From assembly GCA_032718475.1 (NCBI GenBank), contig JAUCBJ010007645.1, positions 1-28,721 on the forward strand: a DNA stretch of 28,721 bases, read 5' to 3'. The DNA comes from Nemertoderma westbladi (lineage: Eukaryota > Xenacoelomorpha > Nemertodermatida > Nemertodermatidae). Position numbers and translations under genes: made by a program. How positions within the stretch are numbered: the stretch's first letter is position 1; each line of letters starts with the position of its first letter. The notes below the pieces were generated by a model. The model searched no databases, had not been told where the DNA came from, and worked only from the letters and a program-made list of their open reading frames with translations. Below are positions 18,772 through 28,721 of the stretch, piece by piece.

Positions 18772-19057
18772 CTTTTTTTCTATCTATCCAACGATTGATT
18801 AGTGTCTCAACACTCCAATCAACCATCTCTGCAACACAATCATCTTTATATATTTCACAAATACCATCATTGTAGGTGAAACCCCAACACTCTGTACCCA
18901 TTTTCTCGCACTCAATGCTACAGAAATGAGTTGAAGATGTGACCATTGATACCCCTCCTACATCGGTTGGTTTTGTGCAGAAACTATTCGTATAAATACC
19001 TCCATCTAAATTTCGCACCACGTTCGTTATCAAATATATTATTACAAAGATAAACAT
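18772..19057 (-). CDS. Exon 1 of the PAN/EGF gene: hydrophobic leader and first PAN-like domain
   Basis: ATG 19057 begins MFIFVIIYLITNVV, a short hydrophobic stretch that could be a signal peptide. A Cys-rich segment follows: FCSIECEKMGTECWGF, then ICEIYKDDC, similar in spacing to the PAN-like exon 2. The chosen donor aaaaaaag|gtttat (after 18772) is phase 1, matching exon 2 and giving a Val codon at the join. Other phase-1 GTs exist (for example in the gattgtgttg stretch). A phase-1 acceptor aaatttag|atgg inside the frame is an alternative if this is an internal exon with the leader further upstream. Confidence 0.55.
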
Positions 19058-19181
19058 AGTTTAATTGATTCACAATTGTTATTGTTTTTTACACAGTTGT
19101 TATTAATAATATACATTTACCACATTGGTTAGGGGAATACCTATATTTGAATATTATTACTATTATAGTTGAGGTTAAGGC

Positions 19182-19930
19182 ACACGAAGTGGAGCCTTCG
19201 CGAAGCACTTGATATTAAATTATGTTAATTATCAACTCGAAAGAATTATAAGCAAAATCTAAGAAGAAGATGTCCTATAATCACTTTACCCCCTACAGTA
19301 GAGGAATACTGCGTAACTACATTGATTCAAGACCTCACAAAAACTCTGAGGTCTAGAATCTATGTGCCAGGTGTCAATCAGGAAGAAAGGATTATAAACA
19401 ATAATACGAAATAACTGAGGGTTTCCTTTTAAGTCATTTCTAAACTCGCGGTAGATTTGAGAATTACCAATGGATTACCGTCCCACACAATGCTGCAGCC
19501 AGTTCTAGTACTGTATATATGCCATAATATATATCCCTTAAATCGATTTGTAAGTGGATAATACCAAACCAATAAAGGACATAATTAGGATGGGTAATAA
19601 CAGTGGATGTAATATTGACAACCGAGTGTATCATAGTATGATATGACTAAGAGTGTAAAGTAATAAGCAGATGAGGCGTGAGTATAGAGTGTGACGACCA
19701 AACCCAGTTACAGTAGATACTACATATTGATAAAGCTAAACAAAACTAATGGCGCCGGCAAGTCTCTATAAAATTTGAACATTTTATATCTTATTGATGC
19801 CTATACAAATTTCCAACTCGACAGTTTTACTTACATATTAACATGTCAAAATCGTAACGACAACAATTATTTGCCTAAATTGAACCCCTAACAGTATCAA
19901 TTCGCTAACTAACTTCGTGGCTCGTCCCCA
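19182..19930 (+). mobile_element. Non-autonomous TIR element, copy 1
   Basis: The left end, ACACGAAGTGGAGCCTTCGCG, and the reverse complement of the right end (CACGAAGTTAGTTAGCGAATT) form imperfect terminal inverted repeats. About 120 bp at the left and about 180 bp at the right match the copy at 24756-26231 (for example catgtcaaaatcgtaacgac and caattcgctaa). There is no coding capacity. The central 19310-19740 does not match the other copy. No clear target-site duplication was found. Confidence 0.65.
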
Positions 19931-20741
19931 TATAATGCCTTAAGTCTAAATTTCTAAGGCGTAATTTTTTGGATTGACACATAAAAAATTGTATTTATAA
20001 ACATTAGTTTGGCCGAATTTTTCACGAGCTGATGCTAATTGTAATTATTGGCTAAATCTGGCAGTTTTGTTCATAAACTATGGTCGGGATAAATTGTAAA
20101 AAAGATTGTTTGAAACAAACATGTTAAAAAAAATCAGTACAGTACTGTTGACAGATTTAAATTTGTTGGTAAAACCTGTAATTGGGTAACATTCAGAATA
20201 AACATAGGCCTACTGTAATACCGGTACTGTATTGCGGTACTGTTCAATTCGGACCCATACTGTAAGGTACCAAAATAGAATAAAGACAGACAAATATAAC
20301 TACAGAACAAATTTTTAATTCTAGAACTCTTTAAACAAAGGGCTAAAAAATTTTATCTGAAAAATCGACTTTGCAGAGAATGGGACTTCTGTTTATATAA
20401 CTATTGTTACTTTAATGTACAATTAATATTGTTAAACTATTATTTATCAAATACAGTAGCTCATACAGCTACTATTTATTAGTAGGCATGATTGATTAAC
20501 GGAAACCTAAATTATTTATGACTATTGCCTATTAACTGTGTACAGAAGGCCTTCTCAGCATACAGCCTACAACAACGGTTATCATGAATATACTGTAGCA
20601 TGAGCTTAAGGGTAAAAGATAAGAGCTCCTTGAACTCCAATTACACACGCGGGCTGGTGAGCAGAGCAGGCGAGCAGATGAGTTTTGTATTGTTCAGGGG
20701 TGAGCATAAATCACATTAATTTTTAATTAGCCGTTTTAGGG
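19931..20741. other. AT-rich intergenic stretch, nothing recognised
   Basis: Low-complexity AT-rich sequence with scattered accggtac/taggcctac-type words. No coding frame, RNA gene or repeat boundary could be supported. Confidence 0.5.
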
Positions 20742-22060
20742 ACTTTAATTAGATTTCAAATTGTTGCCCTCGTTCCCAAGGGCAACCTAACATTCTATGG
20801 TTCTTTTCGGGGAATCTCATTGATCTCGATTGCTGCAAAGCTATACCTAATAGAATTCTATGAAATCGCATCAGGGATCCCATTGAGAGACTGCTCCGTG
20901 GCAATAATGGGTTCCCTAAAGGTCGTGGGACAATTTTTGGAGCCCATTTTGGCACTTAGAAGGATAATTGAAGAGTTATCAAAAAAGAAAGACAGGCATC
21001 TGGCTGTTATCTTTGTTGACTTCTTCAAGGCCTTTGATTCCGTCTCTCGCTCACCTATGTTCAGCATACTTTCATTATATGGGTTTCCTGATAGAGTTAT
21101 AGCAGCAATCATTCTTGTTCATTATTGTGGTTGACTATGTTCTACGCATGTCCTTAGATCAACATAATGATGATGGGGTGATGATAACTCCACCTACTGG
21201 CTCCAGAAGTCGAGGAAATCCTGCCAAGTACCTAACTGATCTAGACTTTGCGGATGACTTAGGAGTACTCTCAGAATCACTAGAGGGAGCCCAACGGCTC
21301 CTCAGATCATTAGAACAGGCTGCTTCTAAGTCTTGTTCTTTTTATTAACTCCAAAAAGACCAAACTTTTGACAGATAACTTTGAAAGTCCTCAGCAAGTC
21401 TCTGATCGGATGAGCATAAGCGCATAGGATGGTATGCTTGAGCATGTGGATGACTTCTGTTACCTGGAATCATGGATCCGGAAGTACGGACCTTCGAATA
21501 CGTAAGGGAAAGGCATGGGCGGCCTTGAATAGGCTTACCAGGATTTGGAAGTCACCGAGAATTAATCGGAAACTTAAGGTCCGATTATTTAGAGCAGCAG
21601 TAGTTCCAGTACTCCTCTATGGGAGTCCATGCCGGGCTCTAACTGCTGAGCAAACCAAATCTCTGGATGGCACATTCACAAGAATGCTATGCCGGGTTCA
21701 TTTTGTCAAGTACAATGCACACATCTCCAACCAGACACTATATAACATTGGATGTGTCTCATTGGTTCTCCCAAGCTTGACACTAGAACAAAATCGCCTA
21801 CGCTTTGCAGGACATTGCTTTCGCCGTGAGGACCAGCCAGTGCATAATCTTGTACTTTGGCAGCCTCATGGAGTGAATAAGCATAGTGGACAGCCCATGA
21901 CTTTCTTGAGACGCATCTTAAAGGACCCTCTCCTTGAAGATGCGGATGATCTAGCAAATGTCATGGGTGATAGGGAGTTGTGGCGGCGCACGCAATTTTG
22001 TCGACAAGCCGGCACAGAATTCTTAAAAATGCAGCTGCAATGCAGCATGCCGATCCTAGT
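20742..22060 (+). pseudogene. Decayed non-LTR retrotransposon, RT fragment
   Basis: Three frames together spell the RT of a non-LTR element. First comes IVALVPKGNLTFYGSFRGISL, running into ISIAAK and FVDFFKAFDSVSR (RT motif with the first Asp). Then DLDFADDLGVLSE (FADD catalytic motif) follows from about 21230, and an 'NSKKTK...VDDFCYLESWI' stretch at 21345-21480. Last is a C-terminal part from 21490, including GKAWAALNRLTRIWKS, VLLYGS and LRFAGHCFRREDQP, up to DRELWRR. At least two frameshifts and an internal stop separate them, and the endonuclease part is missing. Clade (RTE-like or other) was not resolved. Confidence 0.85.
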
Positions 22061-22104
22061 AGTACTTTTACTTATTATAGTTACTGTTTATTAATGTTTA
22101 TTAT

Positions 22105-22290
22105 TTTTGCTCATTGTTGCTCGTTGTTGCTCGTTGTTGCTCGTTGTTGCTCATTGTTGCTCATTGTTGCCCGATGTTGCTTATTGTTGTTCGTTGTCGC
22201 TCATTGTTACTCGTTGTTGTACTTTATTATTGCTCCTTGTTGCTCATTGATGCTCGTTGTTGCATGTTGTTGCTCAGTGTTGCTCATTGT
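22105..22290 (+). repeat. 10-bp minisatellite (TTGCTCATTG type), left part
   Basis: Units of gttgctcatt/gttgctcgtt repeat at 10-bp steps, with occasional variant units such as gttgtactttattattgctc (22216-22235). The same array resumes at 23663, showing that the LINE between them was inserted into it. Confidence 0.95.
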
Positions 22291-23660
22291 TAATAATAAT
22301 AATAATAATATATATTTATATCGCGCCTTTAAGAATAAAAATATACTTGCAAGGCGCCAGCAATAACGATATGAAAGTCATTAAGGTATACACGAATACA
22401 TAAATGAAGAAGAGTATACATAGAGAAGGTATACATAAATGATAGTCAAAAAACGTAAAAAAGTACATTTATAGTTATTCATATTCTTCCTTGAAAAGGA
22501 AAGTTTTCAGGCGAGATTTGAATGAGTCAACTCCAGGTGCGCTACGGACATTCATCGGCAGAGAGTTCCAAACCTGTGGTGCAGCAACGGAAAAAGCGCG
22601 TTTTCCATAATTTGAGAGACGAAATCTTGGTACGACGAGCAACATCTTATCACTGGAGCGTAACTCGCGATGCAGAACATATGGTGTCAATAGGTCCCTG
22701 AGATATTGAGGTGCCAGGCCGTTCAAACATTTGTAAGTCAACAACGCTATTTTGAAATCAATACGGCGACGAACAGGAAGCCAATGTAGGCTTTTAAGGA
22801 CAGGTGTAATATGTTCCCGCTTTCGGACACCCAGTAGAAGACGCGCGGCTGAGTTTTGTACATATTGTAGCTTCTTAATGAGATTATTCGGCAGACCATA
22901 ATATAGCGAATTGTTGCAGTCTAGCTTGCTTGTTACCAAGGCATGTATAAGAGTCTCTAGAGTGTCCTCCTGTAAACATTTTCTGATTTTGGACAGGTTC
23001 CGAAGGTGGAAGAAGGAATCTCGCACAGTGATGGCAATCTGTTTACTAAAAGACAAATGAGCGTCTATGTAGAAGCCAATGTCACGGGCGTCACTGCTAC
23101 ATTTTACTCTATTGTTGCCTATTTGTAGACAAGGCGGGTCTATCTGATATCCAAAGCGTGATTGCAACAATAAACATTCTGTCTTGTCCGTATTCATCTT
23201 GAGTAGATTTGTATTCATCCAGCTCTGTATGTCACGTAAACATTCCTCGGTAACTTCTACTGCCGCACCCAGATGTGATGGTTCAAATGCAATATATATT
23301 TGAGTGTCGTCGGCATATAAGTGATATGTTAAACCATGCTTTAATATGACAGACGACAGGGAGCGAGTATATATTGTGAAAAGTAAGGGTCCTAAAACGG
23401 AACCTTGAGGTAAGCCATACTTCAGGTCTTTGAATTTCGAGTACGCGTCACCAATAAGTACCTGTTGTTTACGTCCTGAAAGGTATGAACGAAACCATTG
23501 CAGTGCATTATCTTTTACCCCAATATCATGTTCTAGAATATTCAGTAAGATACTGTGTTCCACCGTATCAAAGGCCGCGCTTAGATCCAATAGTATAAGT
23601 AGCACAGCTGACCCGCTATCGATACTTCGTAGTACATTATCAGTAACCGACAGTAATGCA
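22291..23660 (-). mobile_element. 5'-truncated CR1/L2-like LINE
   Basis: The element reads on the minus strand. Its 3' end has ttaaaggcgcgatataaata followed by an (ATT)n tail at 22311-22291, typical of L2/CR1-group LINEs. The 5' end stops within the RT domain at about 23660, where the 10-bp minisatellite starts. The same minisatellite lies on both sides, so any target-site duplication is hidden in it. Confidence 0.85.
22475..23660 (-). CDS. Reverse transcriptase C-terminal part of the CR1/L2-like LINE
   Basis: The frame is uninterrupted to the stop at 22475-22477. It contains LLDLSAAFDTVEH (first catalytic Asp), GLPQGSVLGPLLFTIY, YHLYADDTQIYI (the YADD active site), and the CR1/L2-type C-terminal part with KLDCNNSLYYGLP, SLHWLPVRRRIDFK and FSVAAPQVWNSLP, ending in FKSRLKTFLFKEEYE. 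The endonuclease and the first RT blocks are lost by 5' truncation. An ATG at 23713 lies in the minisatellite, so the residues before about 23660 are not LINE-encoded. The intact frame suggests a fairly recent insertion. Confidence 0.9.
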
Positions 23661-23662
23661 GT

Positions 23663-24632
23663 TTGTTGCTCATTATTGTTTGTTATTGCTCGTTGTTGCT
23701 CATTGTTGCTCATTGTTGCTCATTGTTGCTCGTCGTTGCTCATTGTTGCTCGTTGTTGTACTTTATTATTGCTCGTTGTTTGTTGCTCATTGTTTTTCGT
23801 TGTTGTTCATTGTTGCCCGATGTTGCTTAATGTTGTTCGTTGTTGCTCATTGTTACTCGTTGTTGTACTTTATTATTGCTCCTTGTTGCTCATTGTTGCT
23901 CGTTGTTGCTCAGTGTCGCTCATTGTTGCTCGTTGTTGCTCAGTGTTGCTTATTGTTGTTCGATGTTGCTCATTGTTGCTCGTTGTTGCTCGTTGTTGCT
24001 CATTGTTGCTCATTGTTACTCGTCTTTGCTCATTGTTGCTCTTTGTTGTACTTTATTATTGCTCGTTGTTGCTCATTGTTGTTCGTTGTTGCTCATTGTT
24101 GCCCCATGTTGCTTATTGTTGTTCGTTATTGCTCATTGTTACACGTTGTTGTACTTTATTATTGCTCCTTGTTGCTCATTGTTGCTCGTTGTCGCTCAGT
24201 GTTGCTCCTTGTTGCTCAGTGTTGCTCCTTGTTGCTCATTGTTGCTCGTTGTTGCTCGTTGTTGCTCATTGTTGCTCATTGTTGCTCGTTTTTGCTCATT
24301 GTTGCTCATTGTTGCTCGTTGTTGTTCATTGTTGCCCGATGTAGCTTATTGTTGTTCGTTGTTGCTCATTGTTATTCGTTGTTGTACTTTATTGTTGCTC
24401 ATTGTTGTTCATTGTTGCTCAGTGTTGCTCATTGTTGCTCGTTGTTGCTCATTGTTGCTCGTTGTTACTCGATGTTGTAATTTATTATTGCTCCCTTTTG
24501 CTCATTGCTGCTAGTTGTTGCTCGTTGTTGCTTGTTGTTGCTCAGTGTTGCTCATTGTTGCTCGTTGTTGCTCATTGTTGCTCATTGTTGCTCGTTGTTA
24601 GTCATTATTGTTGGTCTTTGTTGCTCGTTGTG
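23663..24632 (+). repeat. 10-bp minisatellite (TTGCTCATTG type), right part, with higher-order structure
   Basis: About 95 units of ten bases. A variant block ending gtactttattattgctc marks a higher-order repeat: it occurs at 23758, 23865, 24048, 24151, 24384 (variant) and 24477 (variant), about 93-107 bp apart or roughly twice that. The preceding block gttgcccgatgttgcttatt also recurs. Because the unit has no stop in any forward frame, long open frames are artefacts. Confidence 0.95.
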
Positions 24633-25040
24633 CATTTTAGCACCTGCCCCTTCACCTGTTATACACCAAAATGTAAGCTACTCTTTCTCAGCCGTGAGCA
24701 GTCCCCAGTAAAACCCCCAATCTATTAATAGTCCCTTTCATTGTCACAAACAGAAACACGAAGTGGGGCCTTCGCGCAGCACGTGACTTAAATTTAATTT
24801 AAGTACTAATTCGAAAGTATTACTGTATTAGCAAATTTTAAGCAGATTTCGCCTAATCACTTTTTACCTCTTTCATTTCTATTCAGACATTTCTGACTCT
24901 AGCGGTATAGTGAGAACTGAAGATGGATTAGGGTCTCCAGCCCCACAAAGACACAGCCTATGGATGAATAGTACATACGTACATCGGCCAAGTTTCATCT
25001 TGAATAACGGATAACGAAATGAGAGACGGATCTCACTTTC

Positions 25041-26130
25041 AGAAATTTCGCCCTCTAGCGGCAGACTGGAGGACTCCAGACCGTTTACTGCCCACCAAAG
25101 ACTCAGGCCGACTTCTACTACATATCTGCTACGTTTCAGCTTGAACGGATCATAAATAACGAGATGGGAGAAAGATTTCACTTTCAAACTTTTCGCCCTC
25201 TAGCGGCAGACTGAAGAACTGCACACGGATTAGCCTTCAATTCAATTCAATTCAATTCCTTCTTTCAAAGTCACAGCTAATGGTCTAGTACATATCTGCC
25301 AAATTTCAGCATAAATGGATTAAAAGCAAAGAAATGGGAGGACATTTAACGTTTAGACATGTGGCCCTCTAGCAGGAGACTATTGCTCTGATGGTGTCTG
25401 AAAGTCTCTCAAAAATCTCAACTTTAGCTCATATTGATACCTACAAATTTTCAACTTGGCAGCTTTAAATTCGACAAAGTTATAAGCATGTCAATATCAT
25501 AACGACGACAACGATTTCACTTTCAGACATTTGGCCCTCTAGCGGCAGACTGGAGAACTGCAGATGGATTCGCCTCCTTTGAAAGTCACAGCTAATGGTC
25601 TAATACATATCTGCCAAGTTTCAGCTTAAACGGATTAAAAGCAAAGAAATGGAAGGGCATTTAATGTTTAGACATGTGGCCCTCTAGCGGGAGACCATTG
25701 CACTGATGGTGTCTGAAAGTCTCTCAAAAATCTCAACTTTAGCTCATATTGATACCTACAAATTTTCAACTTGGCAGCTTTAAATCCGACAAAGTTATTA
25801 GCATGTCAAAATCGTAACGACGACAACGATTTCACTTTCAGACCTTTGGCCCTCTAGCGGCAGACTGGAGAACTGCAGATGGATTCGCCTCCTTTGAAAG
25901 TCACAGCTAATGGTCTAATACATATCTGCCAAGTTTCAGCTTAAACGGATTAAAAGCAAAGAAATGGGAGGGCATTTAATGTTTAGACATGTGGCCCTCT
26001 AGCGGGAGACCATTGCACTGATGGTGTCTGAAAGTCTCTCAAAAATCTCAACTTTTGCTCATATTGATACCTACAAATTTTCAACTTGGCAGCTTTAAAT
26101 CCGACAAAGTTATTAGCATGTCAAAATCGT
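25041..26130 (+). repeat. 315-bp tandem array with CTCF-core-like motifs
   Basis: The word tttcagac before ttggccctctagcggc recurs at 25521 and 25836, giving a 315-bp unit. An older, more diverged copy precedes it. Each unit carries gccctctagcgg twice. The motif starts at 25050, 25195, 25364 (one change), 25534, 25679, 25849 and 25994, with spacings alternating near 145 and 170 bp. A degenerate copy lies near 24895. The last two units are nearly identical. Confidence 0.88.
25234..25258 (+). repeat. (TTCAA)n microsatellite
   Basis: Four perfect ttcaa units interrupt the diverged first unit of the 315-bp array. Confidence 0.85.
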
Positions 26131-26131
26131 A

Positions 26132-26152
26132 ACGACGACGACGACGACGACG
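26132..26152 (+). repeat. (ACG)7 microsatellite
   Basis: Seven acg units. The same position in the other element copy (near 19857) has only aacgacaacaa, so the expansion is specific to this copy. Confidence 0.9.
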
Positions 26153-26231
26153 ACAACTATTTGCATAAATTGACCCACTCCCTAACAGTGTCAATTCGCT
26201 AAGGCTCCGCCAACTTCGTGGCTCGCCCCAC

Positions 26232-26584
26232 AACCGATTACATTGCCCTTACTGTACTATAGGCTCATTCCATGAAAAGGTCAACCTCCCCACTAATTTC
26301 GAACAATGAGATGTAGCTTTGAATTTATACTTATTTTAGGTCAAAATTTATCGTACTTCATGAATTCAGTGCTAAAAATTGTATCAACACAGGTGGTTTC
26401 TCAAAAATAGTCGAATTACATATTATGCACCTGCTCTGCTCAAAATGTGAATAAAAGTGTGCAAAAGTTTCGTTTTCTGTAGGCACTTCCTATGACCAAT
26501 AAATTAACATTTCTGAGCATGTACTAAATCAAAAACAAACCCATTTTCGAATTTTTTTTGGTTTCATTTAATTTCACCAGTGTT
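26232..26584. other. Intergenic AT-rich stretch, nothing recognised
   Basis: No coding frame, RNA gene or repeat family could be supported between the TIR element and the SINE. Confidence 0.5.
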
Positions 26585-26599
26585 TCAATCCTCTATAAT

Positions 26600-26866
26600 C
26601 AATGGGAGAATCTTTTAGGCTCGTTAAGCCAAGGAATGCCTGTTCACCACCATGGGTGATCTTCCACAGTAAACCCATCCACTCTGTTTCCCAAGTTGCC
26701 TTGGTTACCATTTATCGACCACTGAAGGATGAAAGCCGGGGTTGGGCTAGGCTGCAGCATTTAAAGCACTGTGCCCAAACAGTGCTGCCCCATCTAGGTA
26801 TCGAACCCGGGCTCCCTAATCGGAAGCACAGTAATGTCACCACTAGACCAAGCTGCTGCTTGGTCC
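26600..26866 (-). mobile_element. tRNA-derived SINE, copy 2
   Basis: The 15-bp target-site duplication tcaatcctctataat lies at 26585-26599 and 26867-26881. On the minus strand it starts with gcagcagcttggtctagtgg (A box) and has a B box GGTTCGATACC variant near 26800-26812. The body and tail match copy 1 (cagtggtcgataaatgg, ccatgggtgatcttccac on the plus strand, agcctaaaagattctccc). It has only a single copy of the 63-bp segment triplicated in copy 1. Confidence 0.92.
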
Positions 26867-26907
26867 TCAATCCTCTATAATGAAATCGATAAAGTTAATC
26901 ATGTGAT

Positions 26908-28380
26908 GTCCCATACTTTACCTAAAATAGTGAAATTTTTAGTTTATTCGCAGAGATGTAACTCAGCCTAATCACCCAGTGGAATGCGAAGCACGTTTGT
27001 GTTGCGTCATCGTATAAAACAATTAGTTTCATCTTCACTCCCTCAGAAATATCATGGCGGCCAATTGAAAATTGTCCCACACTTTACCATTAAAATGACG
27101 ATTATATTAGTGCACTGTAATAATGTAATATGTGAAGCCAGGAGTGTTATAATACTCTAAGGTCATAGTCGGCCGTAAGAATATTATGAGTCTATATTTG
27201 AACTGAAAATCATTCCTCAGTCAAGAAATCTTTGGGTTTACGCATGTAAAGTCCCATACTTTACCAAAAAATAGTGAAATTGTTAATTTATACACAGAGA
27301 AGTAGTCTAACTAAGCCCAATCACCAAGTGGAATGCAAAGCACGTTTGTGTTGCGTCATCTTAAGAAACAATTACCTGTAGTTTCATAATCTACACCCTC
27401 AGAAACATCATGAAGGCCAATTGAAAATTGTCCCATACTTTACCATTATAATGGCGATTACATTTTAGTGCACTGTATTAATGTACAGTAATATATGAAA
27501 CCTGGAGGGCAGGAGTGTTATAATGCTTTAGGGTGATAGTAGGGGGAAGCATAGAAGTATGTATTTGAACTAAGAATCATTCATCAGTTAACTAATCTTT
27601 GAGTTTATGCATGTAAAGTCCCGTACTTTACAACAAATTTCAAAAAATTTAGTTTTTTAGCAGATAAGAAGATCGGTAAGTACAGTAATTGATAAATTTT
27701 CAGAAAAATTGAAAGAATTTCTAAACTTTTCACAGAATACATGTGTACCAAGTTTGGTTATATTTCATCAATGATTGGCGGACTAATTTCGGTTTTTATC
27801 AAAATTTTGAAACTATCGGTACCAACAGACAGACTGTCTGATATGTGACCTTTTGATTCCTTAAACTTCAGATTCTTTCCAAACTTTTGACAGACTTCAT
27901 ACGTACCAAGTTTGGTTTAATTTCATCTAAAAATGACCGAGATATACAGTATTAGCGATCAAAAATTAGGCAGATGACAGACAACTCGTCAACGGCACCC
28001 ATATGCTAAGACTTCGGGTCAATTTGTGGGTCGCCCCATATTTTGCATCCATATCTTGGTTTGAAATACTTAGTTGCACTTTATTATCACTAATTATCCA
28101 GAAATTACTGTTATGTTAAGTGTAAAGAGACCATTTTGACCATAAAATTCGTACAGGTCCCGACTTTACCTGGCAATGTCCCATACTTTACCACACACAC
28201 CACACTGTAAAAAATTAGCAATGTAGCAATTCGTCTGATACTTATATTTTTATTTAAGCTTAATATTACAGCTTTATCCTAAACATCAACTCAACACCGT
28301 ACCTGCGCACAATTCGCTAAATTTTAAAATTGAAATCATAAAATAAAAAAAACTATTTCGAACGAATCCGTACTTTACCT
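26908..28380 (+). repeat. Dispersed GTCCCATACTTTACC repeats with about 180-bp period
   Basis: The motif or a close variant starts at 26908, 27074, 27251, 27430, 27618, 28157, 28178 and 28367. The first two large units (26908-27250 and 27251-27617) are clear tandem copies of 343 and 367 bp (shared gtggaatgc, gcacgtttgtgttgcgtcatc and ggagtgttataat), and each holds two motifs. Around 27720-27930 a separate pair of about 158-bp repeats carries gtaccaagtttggttt. No coding frame. Confidence 0.75.
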
Positions 28381-28721
28381 TAGTTGGACAAGCTGGTGTT
28401 TTCTCAAAAGTGACTAAGTCCCGCCCTTAGCGAATGTTCGCGCTTTTGAAGACCTTTAGCAGTTTAACCTGCCAAATTTTATATGTCTTTTAGTTAATTA
28501 AAACCACTTTAGCATACGACAATAATTTATGCTAATACGCAAAACATTAGCCGAAGTCAGCCCATGCGCGATCATTCACCCGATGGATCTACACCCGGGA
28601 GACTGAATTCGGATGCTTGAATTGTATTATTACAGTGTAAGGTTGCAGTGTATACCTAATGTATTATTCGATAGATCGTTAATAATTAATCTCTGACAGA
28701 TATTATTGGCTTTCGGGAAAT
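28381..28721. other. Intergenic stretch, nothing recognised
   Basis: AT-rich sequence to the window end with no supported feature. Confidence 0.45.

Larger units (their letters stand above)
24756..26231 (+). mobile_element. Non-autonomous TIR element, copy 2, with internal array
   Basis: The left end, ACACGAAGTGGGGCCTTCGCG, and the reverse complement of the right end (CCACGAAGTTGGCGGAGCC) form imperfect TIRs. Both ends match the copy at 19182-19930. It is about twice as long because of a 315-bp tandem array. No coding capacity. The target-site duplication is not resolved. Confidence 0.7.

Noticed and set aside
23430-24728. Several long open frames (up to about 300 codons) rich in Cys, Leu, Ser and Val
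   Set aside because: They are translations of the 10-bp minisatellite, which has no stop in any forward frame; not genes.

Overview
The window looks like a marine invertebrate genome. There are no bacterial operons, the only host gene has phase-1 introns, and most of the rest is metazoan-type repeats. Echinoderm, hemichordate or lancelet is a guess from repeat style only. About 90 % of what can be identified is mobile or tandemly repeated DNA.

Left block (1-10037, minus strand): the 5' two thirds of a BEL/Pao LTR retrotransposon. One reading frame stays open for 2470 codons from an ATG at 7412 to the window edge. It holds a very long coiled-coil/repeat-rich N-terminus, a DUF1759-type Gag core, zinc knuckles, aspartic protease, RT (YVDD), RNase H, a repeat-bearing linker and the start of the integrase region. 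Upstream are a leader of about 1.8 kb with three hairpin repeats and a probable 5' LTR (TATA box, AATAAA, a palindrome and a tRNA-like sequence).

Second block (10142-16408, plus strand): remains of a second LTR element. They are a Pao-type protease fragment, a 52-bp minisatellite, and an unusual Gag-like gene whose N-terminal half resembles an RNase D/EXD1-type 3'-5' exonuclease and whose C-terminal part carries a CCHC knuckle. A 3' UTR, a polypurine tract and an LTR follow. The Gag-like frame has an in-frame UGA and two frame changes; the first lies exactly on a canonical -1 slippery heptamer (GGGAAAC). No pol is joined to it and no partner LTR is visible.

Third block (17503-19057, minus strand): the only evident host gene, three phase-compatible exons of a probably secreted protein (two PAN/apple-like domains and one EGF-like domain). 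The intron between exons 2 and 3 contains a tRNA-derived SINE with a perfect target-site duplication and a triplicated 63-bp segment. A second copy of this SINE lies at 26600-26866 on the opposite strand.

Right block (19182-28721): two copies of a TIR-bearing non-autonomous element, one carrying a 315-bp array with regularly spaced CTCF-core-like motifs; a decayed non-LTR retrotransposon (20742-22060, plus); a 5'-truncated CR1/L2-like LINE (22291-23660, minus) inserted inside a 10-bp minisatellite; and a region where a 15-mer recurs at about 180-bp spacing. All domain calls were made by eye; no database search was run.
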